The translations under genes and the position numbers were made by a program. A DNA stretch of 11,179 nt from a bacterium (GTDB lineage Bacteria > Omnitrophota > Gorgyraeia > Gygaellales > Profunditerraquicolaceae). This document shows positions 1 to 5,682 of the stretch, in pieces. Position 1 is the first letter of the stretch. Each line of letters opens with the position of its first letter. The DNA is taken from NCBI GenBank assembly GCA_004298075.1, contig SCRK01000246.1, forward strand, positions 1 to 11,179, given 5' to 3'. The notes under the pieces were generated by a model, which saw only the letters and a list, made by a program, of their open reading frames with translations, was not told the origin of the DNA and did not search any database.

Positions 1-186
1 CATCTTGAGGATGCGGGCTGTTTTAGCCAAAATAAAGCCGCTGCCTACCAAGGTAACGCGGATTTTACCTTTTAATGCCTTAAGCGCTTTTAAAGCTATG
101 GCTGGGCCGATACCGGAGGGATCTCCGATGGTAAGGCCGACTCTAATCGCCGGTGATCTTGATGTAGGAGTGTGCTTTGATCTCAT
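1..186 (-). CDS. pdxA: 4-hydroxythreonine-4-phosphate dehydrogenase, N-terminal part (runs off left edge)
   Basis: Only the first 62 codons are in the window. The reading has the family's N-terminal signature: RVGLTIGDPSGIGPAIALKA at residues 15-34, followed by a beta strand IRVTLVGSG. PdxA oxidises 4-phosphooxy-threonine in the DXP-dependent pathway to pyridoxal phosphate, in the cytoplasm. The only in-frame ATG is at 186, inside the end of the preceding surA-like gene, so the genes overlap by 44 bases and are probably translationally coupled. This start adds about 13 residues before the conserved core; no clear Shine-Dalgarno is seen. The residue after GIGP is Ala, where most members I recall have Glu or Asp. 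The surA-pdxA order also occurs in E. coli, which supports the call. Most of the enzyme, including its metal ligands, lies outside the window. Confidence 0.85.
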   Translation of the reverse strand, partial: MRSKHTPTSRSPAIRVGLTIGDPSGIGPAIALKALKALKGKIRVTLVGSGFILAKTARILKM

Positions 187-1075
187 CTAGCCACTTGGTT
201 AAACCTTCCTGCAGCTTCTTCTCAAATAAATAAGTCTGGATCTTATCCTGGGCCTGGGCAAGGCTTAGTTGCCGGCTGCCGGTAATATTGTCCAGCCGGA
301 ATACATAATATTGTTTGTCAACCTTGACCGCGTCGGAAACCTCCCCTAAACCCAGCTTGAACACTGTATCCTCTATCTCTTTACGCAGATCCTCCCCCTT
401 CCAGGTAGATAATGTATTTGTGGTAAAAGAATATCTTGTCGCCAGCTTTTCAATTTTTTCTCCCAGGCGCAAATAGTAGCTCATCTCCTTGGCCTGCTTT
501 TCATCCTGCAAAATAAATATCGTAAGCTGGCGCTCTTCAGGGGTTAAAAACTGCTGCTTATTCTTATTATAAAAATCAGTGATTTCATCCGGGCGGACAA
601 TTATTTTATCGCGCACCTTCTGTTGTATTACCGCGTACATAAGCATCTGCTCGCGGATCTTATTTTCCAGGTCTGCCAGCACCAGGCCCTGCTTGCCGAG
701 ATCATCCTCAAATTCCGTGTCCGTAGCGTAGCGTTTCTTAAGTTCAATGATCCTTGCCTTTATCCTGGAGGGCTCTACGGTTACCTTCTCGATACCAGCC
801 TGTTGAAGGATAAGCCGGTCCTCGATCAAACGCTGCAGGAGATCCTGCTTCATACCCTGCACCTTCTCCTCCAGGGCTTTGCCTTTGAGCTCCCGGGAAT
901 ATTGCATAGTTATAAAGTTCAGGAAATCATTCAGGTCTTTTTGGGTAATGATCTCATTGTTGACTACCGCTACTACCTTATCCTGCGCGAAAAGGCAGCG
1001 GTTAGGCCCAGCGATACAGAACACGGCAAGAATAAAAAACAGTACCAAGTACTTAAAATTAATTATGCGTTTCAT
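143..1075 (-). CDS. surA: SurA-like periplasmic chaperone / parvulin-type peptidyl-prolyl isomerase
   Basis: A 310-residue exported protein. Residues 1-30 form a signal peptide (MKR, a hydrophobic stretch, then CLFA before QDKVVAVVN). Residues 33-155 match the SurA N-terminal chaperone domain, with VVAVVNNEIITQKDL and the helix MKQDLLQRLIEDRLILQQA. Residues about 178-265 look like one degenerate parvulin domain (ERQLTIFIL, YSFTT, LGLGEVSDAV, YYVFRLDNI). Only one isomerase-like domain is present, whereas E. coli SurA has two in about 428 residues. Catalytic competence cannot be judged by eye. The start at 1075 is preferred over upstream starts because it gives a signal peptide and has AGGTG about 6 bases upstream. 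It overlaps the end of mfd by 17 bases and the start of pdxA by 44. Role inferred from the family: escorting outer-membrane proteins through the periplasm. Confidence 0.85.
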   Translation of the reverse strand: MKRIINFKYLVLFFILAVFCIAGPNRCLFAQDKVVAVVNNEIITQKDLNDFLNFITMQYSRELKGKALEEKVQGMKQDLLQRLIEDRLILQQAGIEKVTVEPSRIKARIIELKKRYATDTEFEDDLGKQGLVLADLENKIREQMLMYAVIQQKVRDKIIVRPDEITDFYNKNKQQFLTPEERQLTIFILQDEKQAKEMSYYLRLGEKIEKLATRYSFTTNTLSTWKGEDLRKEIEDTVFKLGLGEVSDAVKVDKQYYVFRLDNITGSRQLSLAQAQDKIQTYLFEKKLQEGLTKWLDEIKAHSYIKITGD

Positions 1076-3002
1076 CAAATACACCTGCTTTCTTAAAATT
1101 AGCGATCGCTTCCTTAAGCAAACGGCAGTAAAGGTCAAAACCCACTGCCAGGATAAAACCATGCTGCTGTTCTCCCAGGAGGTTTCCGGCGCCGCGGATC
1201 TCCAGGTCCTCCATGGCAATATTAAATCCCGCGCCCAACCCGCTATGCTCCTCAATGGCCTCCAGGCGCTTAGCAGCATCCTTTTCCAGGGGCTTGTTGC
1301 GGGGGATCATTAAATAAGCGTAGGCCGAGCGGTTGAACCTGCCTACCCTGCCGCGCAACTGGTGCAGGTCGGATAAACCGAACATCTGCGCGTTGTTGAT
1401 GATTATCGTATTGGCGTTCGGTATATCTATGCCGGATTCAATGATCATTGTGGAGATCAGTATGTCAACCTTCCCGCTGATAAAATCCGACATTACACTT
1501 TCCAATAGCTTGGCCGGCATTTGCCCGTGGCCGACTGCTATGCGCACATTAGCGGGAAGCCGCCTGGCGATATCATCTTTAACCTTTCCCAGGTCAAGGA
1601 TGCGGTTATGCAAAAAGAAAACCTGCCCCTTCCTGGAGAGCTCCCGTTTGATCGCCTGGGCTACCAGGTCAGGGTCATATTCTACCACAACCGTTTTGAT
1701 AGGCAACCTATTTTGCGGCGGGGTATTGATCACCGAAAGGTCCTTTGCTCCCATTAAGCTCATATACAAGGTGCGCGGAATTGGGGTTGCGGTCAAGACA
1801 AGTATGTCGGTAGTGGTTTTAAGTTTTTTCAGCCGCTCCTTGGCAGTGACCCCGAAACGCTGCTCCTCATCAACAATGACCAGGCCCAGGTCCTTAAAAC
1901 CCACATCCTCGGAAAGCAAGCGGTGCGTGCCGATAACAATATCCACGCTGCCGCTGCGCAGGCCTTTGATAATTTCATTCTGCTGGCCATGGGTGCGGAA
2001 ACGCGAAAGCATCTGCACGTTCACCGGAAAATCCTTTAGCCGGCTGGTAAAATTTTTGTAATGCTGCTCGGCTAAGATAGTCGTGGGGACCAGATATGCC
2101 GCCTGCTTATTATCCATTACCGCCTTAAAAGCCGCGCGCATGGCCACCTCGGTCTTGCCGTAGCCGACATCTCCGCAAAGCAAGCGGTCCATCGGCTTAC
2201 CTGACTCCATATCCTGCTTGACCTCACTTGTGGCTTTGACCTGGTCCGGGGTTTCTTTATAAGGGAAGGTTTTCTCAAAATCCGCCTGCCAGGGGGTGTC
2301 GGGGGAGAACTTAAAACCGCTACCTGCCTGGCGCATTGCCTGCACGCTTAATAATTCCCAGGCCAGCTTCTGGATGCCTTTACGCGCCCGCTGCTTGGTC
2401 CGCTGCCACTCCTTACTTCCCAGCCGGTAAAGCTTAGGTCTAAGCGCGTGAAAAGCGATATACTTCTGCACCAGGTGCATGGCATCAACCGGCACATAAA
2501 GCTTCTCCTCCCCCTCATATTCAATGACCAGGTAATCCTTAGGTGAACCCTGGAACTTGGCCTTCTGCATTCCCAGGAACCTGCCTATGCCATGCTGGTT
2601 ATGCACTACCAGGTCCCCGACATTCAGGTCCACGAAATTATTTAAGGGAAACTCTTCGCTGAAAGAGATGGTTTTACTTACCGAGGCCTTTTTAAAAGGA
2701 AGGATGATTACGATATTATGCGGCCAGAGCGGCTCCCCTGTATCCGGATTAAAGGTCTTTAAAGCCCCGATCTTCTCATTATCCAGCTGGATACGCACCG
2801 GAAGCTCAAAGGAAAAGGGGAAAATATCAATGATCTCCCCGCGCCGGGCAAAATCACCCTCTCCCAGCACCTGCTCCTGCCTCCTGTAGCCGAACTCTAC
2901 CAGCGTAGAATTAAGGTACTCCAGGTCAATGTTCTGTCCGGTATATAACTTCAGGGATTTAAACAGCATAATACATTGTCTCAAAGGAGAGTTTTTTGTC
3001 AA
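1059..3002 (-). CDS. mfd: Transcription-repair coupling factor, compact form (mini-Mfd)
   Basis: A superfamily 2 DNA translocase that releases stalled RNA polymerase and recruits UvrA. Numbered from the TTG at 3002: residues 30-100 resemble the UvrB-like domain 2 (LVEFGYRRQEQV, FARRGEIIDIFPFSFELPVR). Residues 120-195 are the RNA-polymerase-interacting domain (GDLVVHNQHGIGRF, DYLVIEYEGEEKLYVPVD). The motor follows: Walker A GDVGYGKT 277-284, DEEQ 378-381, TATPIPRT 404-411, QLRGRVGR 548-555, and the translocation motif MEDLEIRGAGNLLGEQQHG 597-615. It is 647 residues against about 1150 in E. coli. Domain 1, domain 3 and the C-terminal domain 7 are absent, without any frameshift. Start choice is uncertain. 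TTG 3002 has AGAAGG six bases upstream, but it also forms a TTGACA box. ATG 2969 (residue 12) is the alternative. First gene of the mfd-surA-pdxA operon. Confidence 0.88.
   Translation of the reverse strand: MTKNSPLRQCIMLFKSLKLYTGQNIDLEYLNSTLVEFGYRRQEQVLGEGDFARRGEIIDIFPFSFELPVRIQLDNEKIGALKTFNPDTGEPLWPHNIVIILPFKKASVSKTISFSEEFPLNNFVDLNVGDLVVHNQHGIGRFLGMQKAKFQGSPKDYLVIEYEGEEKLYVPVDAMHLVQKYIAFHALRPKLYRLGSKEWQRTKQRARKGIQKLAWELLSVQAMRQAGSGFKFSPDTPWQADFEKTFPYKETPDQVKATSEVKQDMESGKPMDRLLCGDVGYGKTEVAMRAAFKAVMDNKQAAYLVPTTILAEQHYKNFTSRLKDFPVNVQMLSRFRTHGQQNEIIKGLRSGSVDIVIGTHRLLSEDVGFKDLGLVIVDEEQRFGVTAKERLKKLKTTTDILVLTATPIPRTLYMSLMGAKDLSVINTPPQNRLPIKTVVVEYDPDLVAQAIKRELSRKGQVFFLHNRILDLGKVKDDIARRLPANVRIAVGHGQMPAKLLESVMSDFISGKVDILISTMIIESGIDIPNANTIIINNAQMFGLSDLHQLRGRVGRFNRSAYAYLMIPRNKPLEKDAAKRLEAIEEHSGLGAGFNIAMEDLEIRGAGNLLGEQQHGFILAVGFDLYCRLLKEAIANFKKAGVFDETHN
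2975..3002 (-). promoter_or_regulatory. Candidate sigma-70 promoter for mfd operon
   Basis: Reading the minus strand, TTGACA (3002-2997) is a perfect -35 box. It is followed after 16 bases by GACAAT (2980-2975), four of six matches to the -10 consensus. Transcription would begin near 2968-2969, at the internal ATG of mfd, giving a leaderless message. If this promoter is real, the TTG start at 3002 cannot be used from this transcript. The -10 is weak, so confidence is limited. Confidence 0.35.
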
Positions 3003-3024
3003 GAGGCGCCTTCTTATTTATTTT
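2996..3024 (+). promoter_or_regulatory. Candidate promoter for the small RNA at 3030-3172
   Basis: On the plus strand TTGTCA (2996-3001) and TATTTT (3019-3024) are 17 bases apart, predicting a transcript starting near 3030. The -35 box is the reverse complement of the minus-strand TTGACA, because TTGTCAA is nearly self-complementary; one box could thus serve both directions. Both hexamers deviate from consensus, so this is a moderate candidate only. Confidence 0.35.
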
Positions 3025-3029
3025 TTCGG

Positions 3030-3172
3030 GGCCCTTGAAACCGGGAAAAATCTATGGCATACTTATATTGGAAGAGGGAAGTGGAACAGCAACAAGGAGG
3101 TTAGGAACGATAGCGTAAGCTATTAGGCCTATCACCTACAAAGAAACCCCGGGTAAATACGGGGCTTTTTTG
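3030..3172 (+). ncRNA. Possible structured small RNA ending in an intrinsic terminator
   Basis: A stretch of about 143 bases with a promoter-like sequence in front and a strong terminator at the end, but no convincing protein reading. The 3' half folds well on paper: AGGT-TAGG (3098-3105) pairs with CCTA-TC-ACCT (3128-3137) around an inner hairpin ATAGC-GTAA-GCTAT (3110-3123) closed by a GNRA-type tetraloop. The early CGGGG at about 3027-3031 could pair with the CCCCG of the terminator, which would be an alternative to termination. I do not recognise a known family; it does not match the tmRNA, 6S or SRP RNA signatures that I remember. It could instead be the tail of a decayed gene. No function is proposed. 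Confidence 0.35.
3147..3171 (+). terminator. Intrinsic terminator (plus strand)
   Basis: CCCCG (3147-3151), an eight-base loop, CGGGG (3160-3164), then C and six T (3166-3171). The all-GC stem followed by a T-run is a standard Rho-independent terminator for plus-strand transcription. There is no plus-strand protein gene just upstream, which is one reason for proposing a small RNA here. Confidence 0.75.
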
Positions 3173-3179
3173 TTAGTGA

Positions 3180-3223
3180 GGGCATAACTTATGGAGGCGA
3201 CAGCCGACATAAGTTATCTGCCC
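3180..3223. repeat. Hairpin 1 with tandem G-A mismatches
   Basis: ATAACTTATG (3184-3193) and CATAAGTTAT (3208-3217) are perfect 10-base inverted arms. Inside them the order GA-GGC-GACA-GCC-GA gives a tandem G-A/G-A internal loop, three further GC pairs and a four-base loop. Outside, GGGC (3180-3183) can pair with GCCC (3220-3223) across a two-base bulge. The structure is almost symmetrical, so it would form on either strand. No T-run follows, so it is not a standard terminator. Confidence 0.8.
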
Positions 3224-3229
3224 GAACTA

Positions 3230-3286
3230 ATCCTTGCAGTTGCGAGCGAATTTCTTCAAAAATTGCGAGCGCTTAACTACAAGGAT
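3230..3286. repeat. Hairpin 2 containing a direct repeat
   Basis: ATCCTTGCAGTT (3230-3241) pairs with AACTACAAGGAT (3275-3286), 11 of 12 positions. Within the 33-base interior the 9-mer TTGCGAGCG occurs twice in direct orientation (3240-3248 and 3263-3271), and AATTT/AAATT form a small inner dyad. It lies seven bases after hairpin 1. Function unknown. Confidence 0.7.
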
Positions 3287-3288
3287 CT

Positions 3289-3314
3289 ATCCCCGCGCGT
3301 ATAGTTGCGGGTAT
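3289..3314. repeat. Hairpin 3
   Basis: CCCGC (3292-3296) and GCGGG (3307-3311) are inverted around a 10-base loop, with AT/AT flanks adding two pairs beyond one mismatch. It is the third consecutive hairpin in 135 bases. The rest of the gap, 3315-3431, is AT-rich and shows no gene, tRNA or clear regulatory site to me. Confidence 0.55.
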
Positions 3315-3431
3315 CTTTGTATTTAAGCGAAAAATATTGAGAAACACTTGGCAAGAAAATTGCGTTAACGGAATTACCCCCTGGGGAAAATAGGATTTAT
3401 ATCTAAGCAAAAATAATTCAGCTCCATATCC

Positions 3432-3929
3432 CTAGTAAGCCTCACAGGTACCAAAATAAGGTCGGGCATTAACATCACAATGCCAAACCTCGCTATTCGG
3501 TGGAGCCCAACGCAAATAAAATCCATACCCTATAGAACCGTTCGGAGTTTTGCCCCCACTGGTGCACCTTCTAGCATGAAAATCCACAAATGTCCCGCCA
3601 TCACCTGTATAGTAAGCATAGTAGTTAGTGGATGAGCAGATGTTATCTACCCCTAGATTATTATCAGTTATACCGGAGACGGTTCCATTTTCTAGGTAAT
3701 ATTCATATGCAAACTGCCGCATAGTACCTATACGTATTTTAGCTTCAGCAAGGCGGGATTTTTCAACTACTTTGGTATATTGATTCATACCTACAGCTGC
3801 CAATATCCCTACAATAATTATGACTACGATGAGTTCAATAAGCGTAAAAGATTTGATTGAGGATTGTGATGTGGGAGCAGAAACGTTCTTACAATTAAGA
3901 TGGCCTGCGACTATAATGTCTTTAATCAT
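3432..3929 (-). CDS. Type IV pilin-like / pseudopilin protein
   Basis: A 165-residue prepilin. A 27-residue leader ends IKS and is followed by FTLIELIVVIIIVGILAAVGM (residues 28-48), the N-methylation and membrane-helix motif, with the conserved Glu at mature position 5 (residue 32). The residue before the cleavage point is Ser rather than the usual Gly. The mature protein is 138 residues with Cys at 98, 122, 151 and 162; the last pair could form a C-terminal disulfide loop. The start at 3929 is supported by GGAGG about 11-12 bases upstream and by a promoter that excludes starts further upstream. Members of this family assemble into type IV pili or type II secretion pseudopili in the inner membrane. 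No assembly ATPase, peptidase or platform gene is in the window, so its system cannot be named. Confidence 0.88.
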   Translation of the reverse strand: MIKDIIVAGHLNCKNVSAPTSQSSIKSFTLIELIVVIIIVGILAAVGMNQYTKVVEKSRLAEAKIRIGTMRQFAYEYYLENGTVSGITDNNLGVDNICSSTNYYAYYTGDGGTFVDFHARRCTSGGKTPNGSIGYGFYLRWAPPNSEVWHCDVNARPYFGTCEAY

Positions 3930-3965
3930 TTGCTTGCCCCCTCCTCTCTTGGTTAGATGATATAA

Positions 3966-3995
3966 ATTATACACCATCATATATGGGGGTGTCAA
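3966..3995 (-). promoter_or_regulatory. Consensus sigma-70 promoter of the pilin gene
   Basis: TTGACA (3995-3990) and TATAAT (3971-3966), both perfect, 18 bases apart. The start would be near 3959, giving a 30-base leader that carries the GGAGG ribosome site and the ATG at 3929. Such a match in AT-rich DNA suggests strong constitutive or repressor-controlled expression. The gene at 4024 is divergent and shares this intergenic space. Confidence 0.8.
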
Positions 3996-4023
3996 ATAAT
4001 AAATATTATGCGAAAATGTGTTT

Positions 4024-4239
4024 ATGAAAAGCTATTTTGGGGTAAAACTGGGAAGGAAAATTAAAGAGCTTCGTAAGAAACGCGGCATTACGCAGGAACA
4101 ACTAGCAGAGATCATTGAAACTAGCTATAAATATCTTCAGCGGATAGAAGGTAAAAACCCTCCAGACATACGATTAACTACGATTTTAAAACTTGCCAAA
4201 GCTTTAAAAGTAAAACCCTCTAAATTATTGGAATTATAA
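4024..4239 (+). CDS. Small XRE-family HTH protein
   Basis: A 71-residue single-domain DNA-binding protein. GRKIKELRKKRGITQEQLAE (residues 10-29) followed by SYKYLQRIEG is the classic Cro/C1 helix-turn-helix, and the rest (LTTILKLAKALKVKPSKLL) completes the five-helix fold. No effector domain is present. A GTG at 4018 in the same frame could add two residues; neither start has a convincing Shine-Dalgarno. A TATTAT at 4004-4009 could be a -10 box, making the message nearly leaderless. The gene is divergent from the pilin gene and convergent with the HTH gene at 4246, only six bases apart. Proteins of this size often act as local repressors, so it might control the pilin promoter next door. That is inference. 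Confidence 0.82.
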   Translation: MKSYFGVKLGRKIKELRKKRGITQEQLAEIIETSYKYLQRIEGKNPPDIRLTTILKLAKALKVKPSKLLEL

Positions 4240-4245
4240 TACTTC

Positions 4246-4800
4246 CTAATCCCCGTCTCCCTCTTTAATTGGGCTGCGGGCATCTTTTAAAACTATCTTT
4301 AAATTCAGGGCATCGGTTATTTTCTTAAGCGTCCCCAAAGATATATTTACATACCCCTGTTCAACAAAAGAAATCGACTGTTGAGACAATCCCGATCTTT
4401 TCGCCAGTTCTTTTTGGGTTAAGCCGCTCTTTCGCCTAGTATCCTTTATCTGGTCGCATATTATTTTTATCTCAGGATCAACGCGAAGCGGCCTTTCTTT
4501 CAATTCCCTAAACCCTTTAATGTTTTTATTTTTCCTGACAACCCTATAAATTTCATCCCAGAAAATAATACGGGTATCATTCCATCTATTCTCCCTCATC
4601 CTCCGTTTTATCTTTGCCCAATTCTTCACGAAGGCTTCCTGGCTTAAATAATTATTAAAAACATTCTTAGGTTTATTAGTCCTTGCGAGCAGTAATGAGG
4701 CAAACTCAATAAAACGGGGGCTAAGCTCGTCTTTTAGTATCTTCCTGGCATCCTCTGTATTTATTTTTTTATCCCAAAAAATAGTGGTATTATCTTCCAT
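4246..4800 (-). CDS. HTH protein, probable antitoxin partner of the AbiEii-like protein
   Basis: 184 residues. The C-terminal part (about 112-172) is an XRE-type helix-turn-helix: IKDTRRKSGLTQKELAKRSG, then LSQQSISFVEQG and LGTLKKITDALNLKIVL. The N-terminal part (about 5-85) begins IFWDKKINTEDARKIL and ends with another IIFWDEIY. This pattern resembles, from memory, the small FWD-type domain (DUF6922-like) often found beside AbiEii nucleotidyltransferases, but that assignment needs a profile search. The gene starts six bases after the stop of the AbiEii-like gene, with no clear ribosome site, so coupled translation is likely. By position and DNA-binding domain it is the expected antitoxin and autorepressor. 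The canonical AbiEi antitoxin instead has an N-terminal winged helix and is encoded before the toxin, so this is a different partner. Confidence 0.75.
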   Translation of the reverse strand: MEDNTTIFWDKKINTEDARKILKDELSPRFIEFASLLLARTNKPKNVFNNYLSQEAFVKNWAKIKRRMRENRWNDTRIIFWDEIYRVVRKNKNIKGFRELKERPLRVDPEIKIICDQIKDTRRKSGLTQKELAKRSGLSQQSISFVEQGYVNISLGTLKKITDALNLKIVLKDARSPIKEGDGD

Positions 4801-4806
4801 ATAGCT

Positions 4807-5511
4807 CTACAGCTGTGTTGCGATTATTTTTTCTGTCTCTTGCTTAAAATGAAGTTCCATTTCTTGAAATGCCACTTGCTTATTCGTAATAATTTCCAAT
4901 AACCCGGTTTTCATCTCAAGCCTGTCATAAGTCCTAAACCATATAATTATACTTTCCTTCTGCGGCTGCCGGCAGTATTCGCCGGCAAAACTTGATAACG
5001 GCATGAATGTTTTTGACAAAAAATACAAATCAAAGAAATCTTTCGCTTCCTGCCTGCCCCCAGCAAAGGAACCCCTTCCGAAGGAATCTATGGTTGGGAT
5101 ACTGCCACAGGCGGTTAATATTTTACGCATATATATATCCTCTATAGCAAGGACCGGTATCCTGTTAGCCTCCTTTAAGGGCTTCAATAACTTATACACA
5201 TCCTCTACAAAATCAATTTTCAATGAGCAGTTGTCATCTATTATAAGAGAATAAACCATCATCCTCGCGAAACCCTGCTTATTCTGTTCGCCTGATAATT
5301 CTATCTCTAATCCCATATCCTTAGAAAGCCCGGACATTATTTCCTCCACATTTACCCTGGAAAAGTTCTTTGTAAAGAAATCCAGATCATAAGATTCTCT
5401 GTGTTGGAAATAAAATAAAGATAGCGCAGTCCCCCCTGCCAAATAGAAACCCTCCAGTTTATTTACCAGTTTATTTAGCACTTCATCTCTTATCTCTATT
5501 ATTTTATCCAT
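4807..5511 (-). CDS. AbiEii/AbiGii-family nucleotidyltransferase (probable toxin)
   Basis: 234 residues. The family motifs are in order: GGTALSLFYFQHRESYDLDFF at 26-46, with the Gly-Gly and the paired Asp42/Asp44; LKIDFV with Asp100; IEDIYMRKILTA with Lys130; and RQEAKDFFDLYFL with Lys157, Asp158 and Asp161. All the residues I associate with nucleotidyl transfer are present. Related toxins (AbiEii, MenT) halt growth by modifying RNA, in MenT3 by adding nucleotides to tRNA; the substrate here is unknown. A promoter at 5546-5518 predicts transcription from A5511, the first base of this ATG. This argues for a leaderless message and against the in-frame ATG at 5526, which lies in the promoter spacer. 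An HTH gene follows after six bases. The toxin is first in this pair, the reverse of classical abiE. Confidence 0.85.
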   Translation of the reverse strand: MDKIIEIRDEVLNKLVNKLEGFYLAGGTALSLFYFQHRESYDLDFFTKNFSRVNVEEIMSGLSKDMGLEIELSGEQNKQGFARMMVYSLIIDDNCSLKIDFVEDVYKLLKPLKEANRIPVLAIEDIYMRKILTACGSIPTIDSFGRGSFAGGRQEAKDFFDLYFLSKTFMPLSSFAGEYCRQPQKESIIIWFRTYDRLEMKTGLLEIITNKQVAFQEMELHFKQETEKIIATQL

Positions 5512-5517
5512 GAGTAG

Positions 5518-5546
5518 AGTATACATAAAAAAGTTGATAATGTCAA
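5518..5546 (-). promoter_or_regulatory. Strong promoter of the AbiEii locus, leaderless start
   Basis: TTGACA (5546-5541), 17-base spacer, TATACT (5523-5518). Six bases separate the -10 from the ATG at 5511, so transcription should begin at or within a base or two of the start codon. The same two hexamers with the same spacing drive the XRE gene at 10455. Confidence 0.75.
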
Positions 5547-5592
5547 GAGAATACTTACGGTGTTTGTATTCTGCTTATTCTATCAACTTTTT
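5528..5592. promoter_or_regulatory. 12-bp inverted repeat, candidate operator of the AbiEii locus
   Basis: AAAAAGTTGATA (5528-5539) and TATCAACTTTTT (5581-5592) are perfect inverted copies separated by 41 bases. The first arm lies inside the spacer of the AbiEii promoter, a position where a bound protein blocks RNA polymerase. The second lies upstream of the -35. AbiEi of classical abiE loci is known to repress by binding a pair of inverted repeats at its promoter; the HTH protein at 4246 is the natural candidate here. Confidence 0.6.
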
Positions 5593-5628
5593 GATGTATT
5601 AACAGTTTTTTACACAATCTTCACTTTG

Positions 5629-5657
5629 AGAGCAAAATGACTATTTATATTTGCTCT
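5629..5657. repeat. 8-bp inverted repeat between the AbiEii locus and the winged-helix gene
   Basis: AGAGCAAA (5629-5636) and TTTGCTCT (5650-5657) flank 13 bases. It lies just downstream of the five-gene minus-strand run ending at 5683, but no T-run follows on the minus strand, so termination here would not be by the standard intrinsic mechanism. Confidence 0.45.
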
Positions 5658-5682
5658 TAAACCCCCGAAACATCCCCTGGTT

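Noticed and set aside
623..1096. Long plus-strand open frames inside surA and mfd
   Set aside because: They lie antisense to well-supported genes with clear family motifs and have no coding features of their own.
143..1279. Longer start for the surA-like gene at 1279
   Set aside because: The added 68 residues lie within mfd, show no conservation that I recognise, and would bury the signal peptide.
2929..3126. A 65-codon plus-strand reading across the mfd start and the following gap
   Set aside because: It overlaps the mfd coding start on the other strand, has no recognisable domain or ribosome site, and ends in the middle of the proposed RNA structure.
3180..3223. Integron attC site
   Set aside because: The AAC/GTT arms superficially recall attC core sites, but the flanking bases do not fit the RYYYAAC/GTTRRRY boxes, the span is too short, and there is no integrase or cassette array.
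3432..3995. Longer start for the pilin at 3995
   Set aside because: That TTG is part of the -35 box of a near-perfect promoter; the ATG at 3929 has a proper ribosome site and follows the predicted transcription start.
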